NCBI RefSeq assembly: GCF_001456935.1
Contig: NZ_KQ758482.1
Span: forward strand, 1,344,249 to 1,408,248
Direction: 5' to 3'
Origin: [Bacillus] enclensis
GTDB lineage: Bacteria; Bacillota; Bacilli; Bacillales; Bacillaceae_B
DNA: 64,000 nucleotides
This document shows positions 26,441-35,755 of this stretch, piece by piece; the first letter of the stretch is position 1; every line of letters starts with the position of its first letter. Below the pieces are notes generated by a model that had not been told where the DNA came from, did not search any database, and saw only the letters and a list, made by a program, of their open reading frames with translations. The translations under genes and the position numbers were made by a program.

Positions 26441-27396
26441 TATTCCTCACTCCCTTCCTGTTTCTCAGGCGGTGTCTGATTTTCAAGCTGTCTGATCGGG
26501 AAGTATTTAAGGGTCTCCCCATTATCCTTCATAATATAAATTTCAGCTTCAGGCAGGACATTCTCGAGGGTTTCGAGAACGAGCCGCTTCCGGGTGATTT
26601 CCGGATTGCCCTTGTATTCCGTATATAACTTATCAAAGACTGCTACATCCCCTCGGGCCTGCTCGACACGGGCAATCTTGTCACCTTTTGCCCTGTAGAT
26701 GATGGCATCTTTTTCACCCTTGGCTTCATTCGTCCTCTGATTGCGGTACTTCTTCGCTTCGTTGATTTTCGTATTCATCGTCTCGCGTGCGTCAGTGACT
26801 GCAGTAAAGGAGCTGCGCACTTCGTCGTTCGGCAGTTCAACATCCTGCAGTTTAACTGCCAGAATGGAGATTCCGATATCATACTCATCGATCAGACTCG
26901 TTAATAAATCCCTGACATTGGCTTCGATTTCTGCTTTCCCTGAGGTCAAGGCGTCGTCGATGAGTGAACTTCCAATAATGCTCCTCAAGGAAGCTGAAGT
27001 CGCGTCATACAAAATTTCCTTCGGATCATCTGAATTGAATAAGTAACTTTCGGGATCGGTGATTTTCCATTGTACCACCAGGTCTGCAAGGACGATATAT
27101 TCATCCCCCGTTATCATTTTCGTTTCTTTCGGAAAATCCTTTATTTTACCTTCACTTTCTTCATAACCGAATTGAAGACTGAATGTTTCTTTGGACAGTA
27201 CTTCTACCGATTGCATAGGCCAAGGCATTTTAAAATGAAGTCCAGGCTCCACGACAGGCTCACCCGCTTCCCCGAATGTCAAAACGAGCGCCTGTTCGGA
27301 TTCATCAACCGTGTACCAGGATGTAATTAATACAAGAATTAATATCAGAGCGGCAATCACCATACCGGTAATCGTATAAATGCGTTTCAGGCTCAA
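26440..27396 (-). CDS. hflK: SPFH-domain membrane protein HflK
   Basis: A 318-residue partner of HflC. It has an N-terminal transmembrane helix (residues 8-28), the SPFH stretch VDESEQALVLTFGEAGEPVVEPGLHFKMPW in family form, and a helical C-terminal half with RNQRTNEAKGEKDAIIYRAKGDK. It lacks the glycine-rich N-terminal extension of E. coli HflK, as is usual in Gram-positive versions. First gene of the hflKC pair; its stop codon overlaps the hflC start. The complex probably sits with FtsH on the cytoplasmic membrane. Confidence 0.9.
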   Translation of the reverse strand: MSLKRIYTITGMVIAALILILVLITSWYTVDESEQALVLTFGEAGEPVVEPGLHFKMPWPMQSVEVLSKETFSLQFGYEESEGKIKDFPKETKMITGDEYIVLADLVVQWKITDPESYLFNSDDPKEILYDATSASLRSIIGSSLIDDALTSGKAEIEANVRDLLTSLIDEYDIGISILAVKLQDVELPNDEVRSSFTAVTDARETMNTKINEAKKYRNQRTNEAKGEKDAIIYRAKGDKIARVEQARGDVAVFDKLYTEYKGNPEITRKRLVLETLENVLPEAEIYIMKDNGETLKYFPIRQLENQTPPEKQEGSEE

Positions 27397-27518
27397 AAAC
27401 TTCCTCCCCTTTCCTAGTTGCAGTTATCTCTATCATATTAGTCGACTACTAATCTATACGGATAAAAGGCAAAAAGGTTTCAATAATATTACAAAAGGGG
27501 AAGGAAAGATAAACATGC

Positions 27519-27552
27519 GAAAAGGCGAGAACGGGGTTGGTTCTCGCCTTTT
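27519..27552. terminator. hairpin between phoR and hflK
   Basis: AAAAGGCGAGAAC pairs with GTTCTCGCCTTTT around a 7-base loop in the gap downstream of phoR. The T-rich tail is better on the plus strand, so function as a phoR terminator is likely but not clean. Confidence 0.6.
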
Positions 27553-27658
27553 CTTCACTCCTTGGATGAAGGGGTTTCATCTATTATAGTATCAGCACTT
27601 TATTAATTTCTGTTTAACCCATTGTAAATGAATTGTAAAAAATCAGTAAGAGAATGGA

Positions 27659-29455
27659 TCAGTTTCTACTTTTTTCTCTGAATGAAGGGTCGGGAAACTG
27701 TTTATGAATCGTCAATTTAAATGTTGTGCCTTCATTCAACCGGCTCTCCACTTCAATCTTCCCTTCATGCGCTTCGATAATATGTTTGACGATGGCGAGC
27801 CCGAGACCTGTACCGCCCGAGTTCCTGCTCCTCGCTTTGTCAACGCGGTAGAAACGTTCAAAGATCCTCGGAAGCTCCTCCTCACTGATCCCGATTCCGT
27901 TATCACTGATCGAAACATGGATGTTCTCCCTATCTTCCGTAATGGAAATGATGACGTCCCCGCCTTTAGGAGTATAAACAATCGCATTGGAAATCAAATT
28001 GATGAAAACCTGCTTCATCCGGTAGGAATCGACTTCTGCTGTTCCAGGTGAATCGAATCTGCTGTGTATGGTGATGTCTTTCTTTTCGGCCCGATCTTTC
28101 AAAATGGGCAGGACTTCCCCCACCAGCCCTGAAATCTCTTGTTTATCCAGGGAAAGCTCAAAACCATGCTTTTCGATTTTCGACAGCTCAAGTAAATCCT
28201 GGATAAGTGTCTGCAGGCGGTCACTTTCAGTCAGGATGATCTCAAGGAAAGACTTCAGCGCTTCTTTATCATTCATGGCACCATCCAACAACGTTTCAGA
28301 AAACCCCTTGATCGATGTGATCGGCGTCTTCAGCTCATGGGACACATTGGCCACAAAGTCTTTTCTCATCTGCTCCAGGTTCTTTAATTCCGTAATATCA
28401 TGAAAAACGACGACAATCCCTTTCCATTCATCATTCTGACCAATGATCGGTGCACCGTACACTTCATAATGCCTTCGTTCAATTTTATGAGGGAGGAGGA
28501 TCTGCCTCCTTACCCGGTCCTCCGTCATGAAGATTTCCTCCACCAGCTTATTCACTTGCTGGTGGTGAATTACTTCATGATATCGCACCTTCCTCAACTG
28601 GCTTTCATTCAGATTAAAAAACTCCCTGAATGTCCGGTTCGTCAAGACCACATAGCCGCGGTGATCAATGAGAAGCATCGCACTTCCCATGTTTTCCACA
28701 AGGGTGGTTAGACGGTCCTGCTGCATTTCCTGGGAAGTGATCATTTCCTGCAGATTCCTCGCCAGGATGTTGATCGAGGAACTCAGCATGCTGGTCTCAT
28801 CCATATGATCTTCATACGTCCTTGCCCTGAAGTTACCTTTTGCAAGTTCCATCGCCACTTTGGTGGCAGATTCGACCGGTTTCGTATAGCGGACCGTGAT
28901 CCTTGATCCAAGGATGATGATGAGAATCAATGCGAGACCCAGGGACACGGCAAGGACAAGCCAGATCTGGCCCGTACCTTTTTCCAGCGCATCTACTTCG
29001 GTACTCATTATCAGGAGGCCTTCCATACTGCCATCCGCTTTTCTGAGCGGATACCAATAATAACGGTATTCCTTGCCTGAATACACAAGTTTTTTATGCT
29101 TGGTTTTGACATCCCAGTTTTCACCGATTTTCTTGATCATCTGCTTTTGCTGATCTTTGAGCCTTGGATCAGCTGACTCCGTATCATGAATGACTTTTCC
29201 CGAGTCATCAAGGATCGAGATCCGGACATCCAATATATCGCTTAATTCCTCAATCATGGAAGGATTGATTTCCCCCAGCCTTCTGTTCTCTTCGATTGAA
29301 TTGGCCAATAACCTGGATTCCTTCTGGATCCTGGAGTTAAAGGTGTCCATGTAAAAGTTTTCAAATATCTGGCCCAATACCAAACCGAGGCCGACCAATA
29401 CAAAGATGATTAATGTTATCAGGGCAAAAAGGAGCTTCGTCCTGAATTTCGTCAT
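27659..29455 (-). CDS. phoR: phosphate-response sensor histidine kinase PhoR
   Basis: A 598-residue membrane sensor kinase. Order: TM1 (residues 9-31), extracytoplasmic sensor domain to about 163, TM2 (about 165-185), HAMP (to about 240), PAS domain (about 250-350), HisKA with the phospho-accepting His in VSHELKTPITSIKGFSE, and the ATPase domain with N box (NAIVYTPKGG), DNGIGISEEELPRIFERFYR and GGTGLGLAIVKH. It pairs with PhoP, whose stop overlaps the phoR start (ATGA). In B. subtilis PhoPR controls the response to low phosphate; cell wall intermediates feed into PhoR activity. Confidence 0.95.
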   Translation of the reverse strand: MTKFRTKLLFALITLIIFVLVGLGLVLGQIFENFYMDTFNSRIQKESRLLANSIEENRRLGEINPSMIEELSDILDVRISILDDSGKVIHDTESADPRLKDQQKQMIKKIGENWDVKTKHKKLVYSGKEYRYYWYPLRKADGSMEGLLIMSTEVDALEKGTGQIWLVLAVSLGLALILIIILGSRITVRYTKPVESATKVAMELAKGNFRARTYEDHMDETSMLSSSINILARNLQEMITSQEMQQDRLTTLVENMGSAMLLIDHRGYVVLTNRTFREFFNLNESQLRKVRYHEVIHHQQVNKLVEEIFMTEDRVRRQILLPHKIERRHYEVYGAPIIGQNDEWKGIVVVFHDITELKNLEQMRKDFVANVSHELKTPITSIKGFSETLLDGAMNDKEALKSFLEIILTESDRLQTLIQDLLELSKIEKHGFELSLDKQEISGLVGEVLPILKDRAEKKDITIHSRFDSPGTAEVDSYRMKQVFINLISNAIVYTPKGGDVIISITEDRENIHVSISDNGIGISEEELPRIFERFYRVDKARSRNSGGTGLGLAIVKHIIEAHEGKIEVESRLNEGTTFKLTIHKQFPDPSFREKSRN

Positions 29456-30165
29456 TGATTTCTAGGCTCCTCCATCTTATAGCCAAGCCCGCGGATGGTT
29501 TTAATATACACGGGTTTCTTCGTATCAGGCTCAATCTTTTCACGGAGATGGCTGATATGTACATCGACAATCCTGGTATCACCCGCGAAATCATAATTCC
29601 ATACAGCACTGAGAAGATGGTCCCTTGTCAATACTCTCCCTTTGTTGTTTGCCAAGTGGAGAAGTAGTTCAAATTCTTTAGGCGTCAATTCCAATAATTG
29701 ACCTTGGAAATACGCTTCATATTGCTCGGGATACACTTTCAATTCTCCAACTTCTTTATAATCAGCAGGTTCTTCAGGTTCGACCGCACCCTTGATCGCC
29801 TGGCTCCGGCGCAGGATAGCTTTTACCCTTGCCACTACTTCTCTAGGGCTGAAAGGTTTTGTCATATAATCGTCTGCTCCAAGCTCGAGTCCAAGGACTT
29901 TATCGAATTCATCATCCTTGGCCGTCAGCATAAGGATAGGAATATTCATTTTTTTCTGCCTCAATTCCTTGCATACTTCGATCCCGTCCATCTTTGGAAG
30001 CATTAAGTCAAGGATCATTAAGTCAGGCAGCTTTTCAACCGCCATGTTCATTCCTTCTTCACCATCATGTGCCGTAATGACCGAATAACCCGCTTGCTCA
30101 AGGTTATACTTCAACAAAGTCGCGATCGATTGCTCATCTTCTACCACCAGGATTGTTTTGTTCAT
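29452..30165 (-). CDS. phoP: phosphate-response regulator PhoP
   Basis: A 237-residue OmpR/PhoB-type response regulator. The receiver domain has the acidic pair in VVEDEQS, the phosphorylated Asp in LMILDLMLPKMDG near residue 53, and YMTKPFSPRE with the conserved Lys near 105. The C-terminal winged helix spans about 140-232 and ends LREKIEPDTKKPVYIKTIRGLGYKME. The mRNA continues into phoR with a 4-base overlap. Both are in the place where B. subtilis has phoPR, downstream of mdh. Confidence 0.96.
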   Translation of the reverse strand: MNKTILVVEDEQSIATLLKYNLEQAGYSVITAHDGEEGMNMAVEKLPDLMILDLMLPKMDGIEVCKELRQKKMNIPILMLTAKDDEFDKVLGLELGADDYMTKPFSPREVVARVKAILRRSQAIKGAVEPEEPADYKEVGELKVYPEQYEAYFQGQLLELTPKEFELLLHLANNKGRVLTRDHLLSAVWNYDFAGDTRIVDVHISHLREKIEPDTKKPVYIKTIRGLGYKMEEPRNQ

Positions 30166-30291
30166 TTTTGTGCCTCCAACTATCAGAAATTAACCCCATC
30201 ATCCAACGATATTATGTAATTGTAGTTTCATTATAATACAATTCGATGGCATGGCCATACCCTAAAGATAGTATTAGTATGTGCAAATTAA

Positions 30292-30327
30292 AAAAGCTAT
30301 ACAATCCAATCAGGATTCTATAGCTTT
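30292..30327 (-). terminator. terminator downstream of the MaoC-like gene
   Basis: AAAAGCTATA pairs with TATAGCTTTT around an inner hairpin (CAATCC/GGATTC-like); a run of Ts follows on the minus strand. Confidence 0.65.
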
Positions 30328-30344
30328 TCGTATCGCTTATCATG

Positions 30345-30821
30345 TTAAAAGTTTTCAAGTGCATGGCTGTTCATTTTTTCAAGCCTGTGCGGCGGGCAGA
30401 CTTTTATTGTTCCATTTATCACTTTTTCGTCATCTTCATTCACCGCTGTGACGGTGATGGTGACAGTATGGGAAGACGGCTCCACTTCCGTGACCTCAAA
30501 TAGGAACTGGATTGTTGCATAATGGTATACCGGCTTTGGAAAATCGATATTCTGTTCAATGATGTGCGAACCGGGTCCCGGCAGATACTTTGACACGGCA
30601 GACGTGATGATCCCTGTCAGCATGATGGATGGGACAATCGGCTTTTTAAAAGGGGTCTGGGACGCATAATCGTGCTGGATGTACAGTGGGTTGGCGTCAT
30701 TCGTCAAGCCGAGATACAGAAGCAGGTCATTGTCTTCTATTTTTTCGGTTAATGTCAATTTTTCCCCAACTGTCATTTCGTCTATTTTTCTTCCCAGTTT
30801 TCTTTTCTTGCCCAGTAACAT
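30345..30821 (-). CDS. MaoC/FabZ-like hotdog-fold dehydratase domain protein
   Basis: A 158-residue single hotdog domain of the MaoC-like dehydratase group. DNDLLLYLGLTNDANPLYIQHDYA near residues 35-58 contains the Asn-Pro portion of the hydratase motif (usual form A-x-x-S-D-x-N-P-x-H; here the position of the catalytic His is Tyr-Ile-Gln-His). VPSIMLTGIITSAVSKYLPGPGS follows. I use the ATG at 30821, five bases after GGAGGTG; upstream MRLHTEVLL in the longer frame includes the ribosome site. The gene is between phoP and mdh. An acyl-CoA substrate is likely but not demonstrated; the altered motif could mean a binding rather than catalytic role. Confidence 0.75.
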   Translation of the reverse strand: MLLGKKRKLGRKIDEMTVGEKLTLTEKIEDNDLLLYLGLTNDANPLYIQHDYASQTPFKKPIVPSIMLTGIITSAVSKYLPGPGSHIIEQNIDFPKPVYHYATIQFLFEVTEVEPSSHTVTITVTAVNEDDEKVINGTIKVCPPHRLEKMNSHALENF

Positions 30822-30956
30822 AAGAAGCACCTCCGTATGTAAACGCATACATTTTAAAATAATAGAAATAATCGTTATTATCTGTATATTACTATAATAT
30901 CATTTATAGACTTTCCAATCAAAGGGATTTTACACATAATTATTCCCCTTCTAATA

Positions 30957-31012
30957 CCGCTGTTGATTTCCGTGCATGACTCCGCTTTCCGCGGGTAGCC
31001 CGTGAGCCTCCT
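30957..31012 (+). repeat. R-family repeat, truncated left half, copy R6
   Basis: Only the left arm is present: GCTGTTGATTTCCGTGCATG, CTTTCCGCGGGTAGCCCGTG and GAGCCTCCTGA, as in R1. The homology ends at about 31012. A complete copy (R7) follows 100 bp later. Confidence 0.75.
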
Positions 31013-31111
31013 GAACGAAACTTTCAAGAAACAGATTTTGGTTATGTTTTTAGGCAACCTTAATTAGAGAAGCTCTTTTTCACTTCTCAACTTATTTGAT
31101 TCCATTCATCA

Positions 31112-31241
31112 CCGCTATTGATTTCCGTGCAAAACTCCGCTTTCCGCGGGCGGTTGGTGAGCCTCCTCGGCTTCGCCTGCGGGGTCTCACCTAACACGCT
31201 TTTCCCGCAGGAGTCTACGTTTTGCACTCCAATCAATCGCT
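31112..31241 (+). repeat. R-family repeat, minimal form, copy R7
   Basis: About 130 bp consisting only of the outer palindrome: GCTTTCCGCGGGCGGTTGGT, GAGCCTCCTCGGCTTCGCCT, CTCACCTAACACGC and CCCGCAGGAGTCTACG, with the usual ends. The inner module found in R4 is absent, so R4 looks like R7 plus an inserted module. Confidence 0.85.
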
Positions 31242-31605
31242 GGAAACGGCATTGAATATGGATAAGTTTACACATTTCCTTCCTGAATAAATGGATTGAA
31301 ACTTATTATAGTTCTTTTTGATCCTCCTTTTTGTTTGATGGAATAGAAGGTAAGAACACCGCACGAAGGCAAAAATCTCTACTGCGGTTAGCACTCTGGT
31401 ATTCGTGGGTTTTCACAGTTTATCTTTCCGTATAAAGGTCTAGTCCACTAACTCGGAACGTGAGTTAATCTATTTAGATATATCACACAGGAGGCACGTG
31501 GATTTTCCTTTCCGGTTTTACTCTTTTCCTTCGAGCCCTATTCTCAGGCTTCTATCAAATTTCGATTTTCATTTCCAATATGATTTCAAAACAAATCATC
31601 AATCA

Positions 31606-31698
31606 TTAGGCGTTTGGAGAACTTTCAACTTCCTGCATAATGGCCCAAATAAAACCGGCTAACTCTCTCGCTACCGCCGTAATTGAACAGCCTCTCAT
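31606..31698 (-). pseudogene. C-terminal remnant of an IS110-type transposase
   Basis: On the minus strand a frame of about 30 codons reads MRGCSITAVARELAGFIWAI followed by MQEVESSPNA and a stop at 31606. The ARELAGFIWAI stretch is typical of the C-terminal end of IS110/IS116/IS902 transposases. The rest of the transposase is missing; upstream sequence passes straight into the mdh terminator. About 290 bp of non-coding DNA downstream (31310-31605) may be the end of the element. I judge this from memory of the family, not from an alignment. Confidence 0.55.
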
Positions 31699-31711
31699 AA
31701 AAAGAAAATTA

Positions 31712-31745
31712 AAAAGCCAGCTCCATATCCTCAATGGAACTGGCC
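31712..31745 (-). terminator. mdh terminator
   Basis: CCAGCTCCA pairs with TGGAACTGG just downstream of mdh, followed on the minus strand by CTTTTTAATTTTC. Confidence 0.7.
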
Positions 31746-31756
31746 ATAATAATTAT

Positions 31757-32695
31757 CTATGCCAATGATGACATGACGTTTTTTACGGAGTCGGCTGATT
31801 TGGCGAGGGCTGATTGTTCTTCTTCTGTGAGCTCTAGTTCGATTATTTTTTCGAGGCCGTTTCCTCCGAGGATGGTCGGCACTCCGAGGTAGATGCCTTC
31901 GAATCCGTATTCGCCTTCAAGGTACGCGATTGCCGGGATGACTCGTCGCTGGTCTTTCAGGATCGCTTCGACCATTTGAACGAGGGATGCGGCCGGGGCA
32001 TAGTATGCAGACCCATTGCCCAGCAGGCCGACGATTTCGCCTCCGCCTTTACGTGTGCGTTCCACAATGGCCTCGAGGCGGTCTTTTGGAATCAAGGCCT
32101 CTAACGGGATTCCTCCTGCATAGGAATAACGGATCAACGGAACCATATCATCTCCATGTCCGCCAAGAACAAATCCAGTCACATCTTTCACGGACAGATT
32201 CAATTCCTGTGCGACGAATGTACGGAAACGGGCTGTGTCAAGGACACCGGACTGACCGATTACCCGTTCTTTCGGGAATCCTGATTCTTTGAAGACCGTA
32301 TAAGTCATGGCATCGACCGGATTAGTCAATACGATGATATAGCAGTTTGGAGAATATTTGACAATTTGCTCTGTAACAGATTTCATGACTTTCTGGTTTG
32401 TCTGAACAAGGTCGTCACGGCTCATCCCGGGCTTGCGGGCAATTCCTGCAGTGATGACAACCACATCGGAGTCCTTTGTGTCTTCATAGTTTGATGTACC
32501 GATGATGTTTGCATCAAAGCCTTGAACCGGACTTGCTTCAAGCATATCGAGGGCTTTCCCTTTTGTAGGGTCTTCCATCTGGGGAATATCAACAAGTACC
32601 ACATCTCCAAGCTCTTTTTGCGCCAGCATAAGTGCAGTCGTCGCACCTGTAAAACCTCCGCCGATCACTGAAACTTTTCTGCGTTTAATTGTCAT
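31757..32695 (-). CDS. mdh: malate dehydrogenase
   Basis: A 312-residue NAD-dependent malate dehydrogenase of the LDH-like type, oxidising malate to oxaloacetate in the TCA cycle. The nucleotide-binding start is [19 protein letters not shown]; catalytic residues lie in [14 protein letters not shown] (Arg and Asp) and [15 protein letters not shown] (His near 180). Third gene of citZ-icd-mdh as in B. subtilis, with an 80-bp gap after icd and its own ribosome site (AGGAGGAATC). Confidence 0.97.
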   Translation of the reverse strand: MTIKRRKVSVIGGGFTGATTALMLAQKELGDVVLVDIPQMEDPTKGKALDMLEASPVQGFDANIIGTSNYEDTKDSDVVVITAGIARKPGMSRDDLVQTNQKVMKSVTEQIVKYSPNCYIIVLTNPVDAMTYTVFKESGFPKERVIGQSGVLDTARFRTFVAQELNLSVKDVTGFVLGGHGDDMVPLIRYSYAGGIPLEALIPKDRLEAIVERTRKGGGEIVGLLGNGSAYYAPAASLVQMVEAILKDQRRVIPAIAYLEGEYGFEGIYLGVPTILGGNGLEKIIELELTEEEQSALAKSADSVKNVMSSLA

Positions 32696-32774
32696 AATGA
32701 TTCCTCCTGTTCATCCTATGTATTTTATATAAGACAGAAGCATCCCTATGAAAGGAATGCTTCTGTTGTTTATA

Positions 32775-34046
32775 TTATTCCATGTTTTCGATCAATGCAG
32801 TACCGAATTCAGAACATTTCACTTCAGTCGCACCATCCATCAGACGGGCAAAGTCATAAGTCACAACTTTAGAAGCGATTGTTTTTTCCATTGATTTAGT
32901 AATTAGATTAGCTGCTTCTGTCCATCCAAGGTGCTCAAGCATAAGCACTCCTGAAAGGATGACTGAAGAAGGGTTAACCTTATCCATTCCTGCATATTTA
33001 GGAGCAGTACCGTGAGTCGCTTCGAAAATGGCATGGCCGGACTCATAGTTGATGTTCGCTCCAGGCGCGATACCGATTCCGCCTACTTGTGCAGCAAGTG
33101 CATCAGAAATATAGTCTCCGTTCAGGTTCATTGTAGCAACGACATCGAACTCAGCCGGACGTGTAAGGATTTGTTGTAAGAAGATATCAGCGATTGAATC
33201 TTTGACGATGATCTTGCCTGCAGCCTCTGCTTCAGACTGTGCTTTGTTAGCTGCGTCAACGCCTTCAGCGTCTTTGATTTTATCGTATTGAGCCCAAGTG
33301 AATACTTTATCGCCGAATTCTTTCTCAGCAAGCTCGTACCCCCAATTTTTGAATGCACCTTCTGTGAACTTCATGATGTTCCCTTTGTGTACAAGCGTAA
33401 CTGATTTACGGCCTTCAGTGATGGCATAATTAATGGCAGCACGGACAAGGCGGGATGTACCTTCTTCAGATACAGGCTTGATACCGATTCCGGATGTTTC
33501 AGGGAAACGGATTTTGTTTACGCCCATTTCGTCTTGAAGGAAGCTGATGAGTTTCTTCACTTCATCAGAACCACTCGCATATTCAATACCCGCATAGATA
33601 TCTTCTGTATTTTCACGGAAGATGACCATATCTGTATCTTCAGGACGCTTTACAGGAGAAGGTACACCTTCGAAGTAGCGCACAGGACGCAGGCATGTGA
33701 AAAGGTCAAGCTCTTGACGAAGGGCAACGTTCAATGAACGGATTCCTCCTCCTACAGGAGTCGTAAGTGGTCCTTTGATGGCAATGAAATACTCACGGAT
33801 TGCTTCAAGCGTATCATTTGGAAGCCATTCACCTGTTTTGTTGAATGCTTTTTCGCCGGCATAAACTTCTTTCCACTCGATTTTACGTTCGCCTTTGTAA
33901 GCTTTTTCTACTGACGCATCAAGTACGCGCTGAGCTGCAGCCCAGATATCAGGACCAGTACCGTCACCTTCGATAAACGGAACGATTGGATTATTCGGCA
34001 CATTAAGCTGGCCGTTTTGGTTTGTAATTTTTTCACCTTGTGTCAT
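32775..34046 (-). CDS. icd: isocitrate dehydrogenase (NADP+)
   Basis: A 423-residue dimeric isocitrate dehydrogenase making 2-oxoglutarate and NADPH. Key parts: [16 protein letters not shown] near residue 22, the substrate serine region [18 protein letters not shown] near 105, and [22 protein letters not shown] near 340, the NADP-binding end. I use the ATG at 34046 preceded by GGAGGTTACATA; the longer frame would begin inside that leader. It lies between citZ and mdh. Confidence 0.97.
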   Translation of the reverse strand: MTQGEKITNQNGQLNVPNNPIVPFIEGDGTGPDIWAAAQRVLDASVEKAYKGERKIEWKEVYAGEKAFNKTGEWLPNDTLEAIREYFIAIKGPLTTPVGGGIRSLNVALRQELDLFTCLRPVRYFEGVPSPVKRPEDTDMVIFRENTEDIYAGIEYASGSDEVKKLISFLQDEMGVNKIRFPETSGIGIKPVSEEGTSRLVRAAINYAITEGRKSVTLVHKGNIMKFTEGAFKNWGYELAEKEFGDKVFTWAQYDKIKDAEGVDAANKAQSEAEAAGKIIVKDSIADIFLQQILTRPAEFDVVATMNLNGDYISDALAAQVGGIGIAPGANINYESGHAIFEATHGTAPKYAGMDKVNPSSVILSGVLMLEHLGWTEAANLITKSMEKTIASKVVTYDFARLMDGATEVKCSEFGTALIENME

Positions 34047-34168
34047 TATGTAACCTCCATATTCATTCATTATCAAAGGGGATGACCGATAAGTGCCGCA
34101 TGGCAGTCATCGTCATTCCCCTCCTTATTCATTACACCAATATTTTTACTATTTGTAAATATCGATGA

Positions 34169-35287
34169 TTAACCTCTTTCATCAACGGGAACATATTCCT
34201 GTTTGCCAGGCCCGATATAATCGGCACGAGGACGGATTAAACGGTTGTTGGAATATTGCTCCAGGATATGAGCGAGCCAGCCGGATACACGGCTGACAGC
34301 AAAGATCGGTGTAAACAGGTCATGATCGATGCCGAGGCTGTGATAGACAGATGCTGAATAGAAATCAACATTTGGCGGAAGCCCTTTATTTGCTGTGAAG
34401 ACTTCTTCGATCTTCGCAGACATTTCATAATATTTGCTTTCTCCTCTAAGCTCAGTCAGCTTTTTGGACATTTCTTTAAGATGCTTGGCGCGCGGGTCTC
34501 CCTGACGGTAAACACGGTGGCCGAAGCCCATGATCTTCTCTTTTTTCTCAAGCTTGTCCAGAATGTACGCTTCCGCATTCTCGACAGACCCCACTTCGGT
34601 AAGCATCTTCATAACCTGCTCGTTGGCTCCGCCGTGCAGCGGTCCTTTAAGTGCCCCGATTGCGGCAGTAACACCTGAGTACACGTCGGAAAGTGTGGCT
34701 ACACATACACGTGCAGTGAATGTGGAAGCGTTTAACTCATGGTCCGCATGAAGGACGAGTGCCTTATTGAACGCTTCGATCTCGATCGGTTCAGGTTCTT
34801 TGCCTGTCAGCATGTACAGGAAGTTGGCAGCGAAACCAAGATCCTTACGTGGTGCAATCGGCTCCTGGCCGTTACGGATCCTTGCGAAGCTTGTTACAAT
34901 CGTCGGGATCTTCGCTTGAAGGCGAACAGCTTTCATATAGTTCGCTTCTTCTTCCATCACGTCCGCCTGATCATCATATAAACCAAGCAAAGACACGGCT
35001 GAACGCAAAGCGGCCATAGGATGTACTTCCTTGATATTGTACATCTTGAAGTGATCAAGCACTTCCTGTGGAAGGGCCATATTGTCCGCGAGCTGATCTG
35101 TCAGCTCCTGCAGCTCCGATTTAGTTGGCAGCTTCAGATGCCACAGCAAATAGATTACCTCTTCGAAAGTGGCATTGTTGGTTAAGTCATCAATGTTATA
35201 GCCGACATATGTAAGAGTGTCGTCAATGATTGAACTGATGGATGAAGTAGTGGCTACAACACCTTCTAGTCCGCGAGTCGCTGTCAT
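34169..35287 (-). CDS. citZ: citrate synthase
   Basis: A 372-residue type I citrate synthase that joins acetyl-CoA and oxaloacetate. Catalytic residues are in HADHELNASTFTARVC near 185 (His), MGFGHRVYRQGDPRAKHL near 260 (His) and VDFYSASVYHSLGI near 315 (Asp). The start at 35287 follows AAGGAGAG; the longer frame begins upstream of this site. First gene of the citZ-icd-mdh group. The upstream gap holds a palindrome TTGAGCGATTGCTCAA (near 35430) and AT-rich sequence that may carry its regulation. Confidence 0.97.
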   Translation of the reverse strand: MTATRGLEGVVATTSSISSIIDDTLTYVGYNIDDLTNNATFEEVIYLLWHLKLPTKSELQELTDQLADNMALPQEVLDHFKMYNIKEVHPMAALRSAVSLLGLYDDQADVMEEEANYMKAVRLQAKIPTIVTSFARIRNGQEPIAPRKDLGFAANFLYMLTGKEPEPIEIEAFNKALVLHADHELNASTFTARVCVATLSDVYSGVTAAIGALKGPLHGGANEQVMKMLTEVGSVENAEAYILDKLEKKEKIMGFGHRVYRQGDPRAKHLKEMSKKLTELRGESKYYEMSAKIEEVFTANKGLPPNVDFYSASVYHSLGIDHDLFTPIFAVSRVSGWLAHILEQYSNNRLIRPRADYIGPGKQEYVPVDERG

Positions 35288-35755
35288 AATAATCTCTCCT
35301 TCTGAATGTATTTCCCTTTTACCCATTTTCATATGAGCATAAAACCCTGCACGAAAATTTGTAGCGGGCTTGTTTAAAATAAGTAAGTAAAATTACCTGT
35401 TGAGGGCATTTAAATCATTACATTTCCAATGTTGAGCGATTGCTCAATCCCTGCACAAAAAATGATTCCCTGTACGATAAAGACCAGCAGGGAAAACAGC
35501 GCTTGGGATGCGCTTACATTTTCTATTATAAACAATTATCTGACATTTGTGAACGAAAACGCTCGAATTTGTCTAAAATTATTTTACTAGAAAAATAAAA
35601 CTTTCTGACTGTACCGGACTAAAACAATGAAAAAAGCTTTAAAAATCCTTTCTGTCTGCCGGTGTGAATAGTATGAAATTATTAAATTTAGAACTTTCTT
35701 TCATTTAATGACTCTTATAAAATAGGAAGTAATAGACAGGTCAGGGGGAACTCAG
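35288..35755. other. 468-bp gap upstream of citZ and ytvI
   Basis: This divergent gap must hold the citZ and ytvI promoters. Besides the palindrome near 35430, I see an inverted pair ATTCCCTG/CAGGGAAA near 35464-35499 and very AT-rich sequence around 35550-35720. A GAAAACGCTC stretch near 35558 only weakly resembles a CcpA site. No gene is supported. Confidence 0.4.

Noticed and set aside
27380..27589. Small plus-strand gene in the hflK-phoR gap
   Set aside because: The frame is carried by the terminator hairpin at 27519-27552 and the hflK upstream region, with no family resemblance.
35550..35570. CcpA cre box upstream of citZ
   Set aside because: The candidate CGAAAACGCTCGAA differs from the consensus at three defined positions, too weak to annotate.
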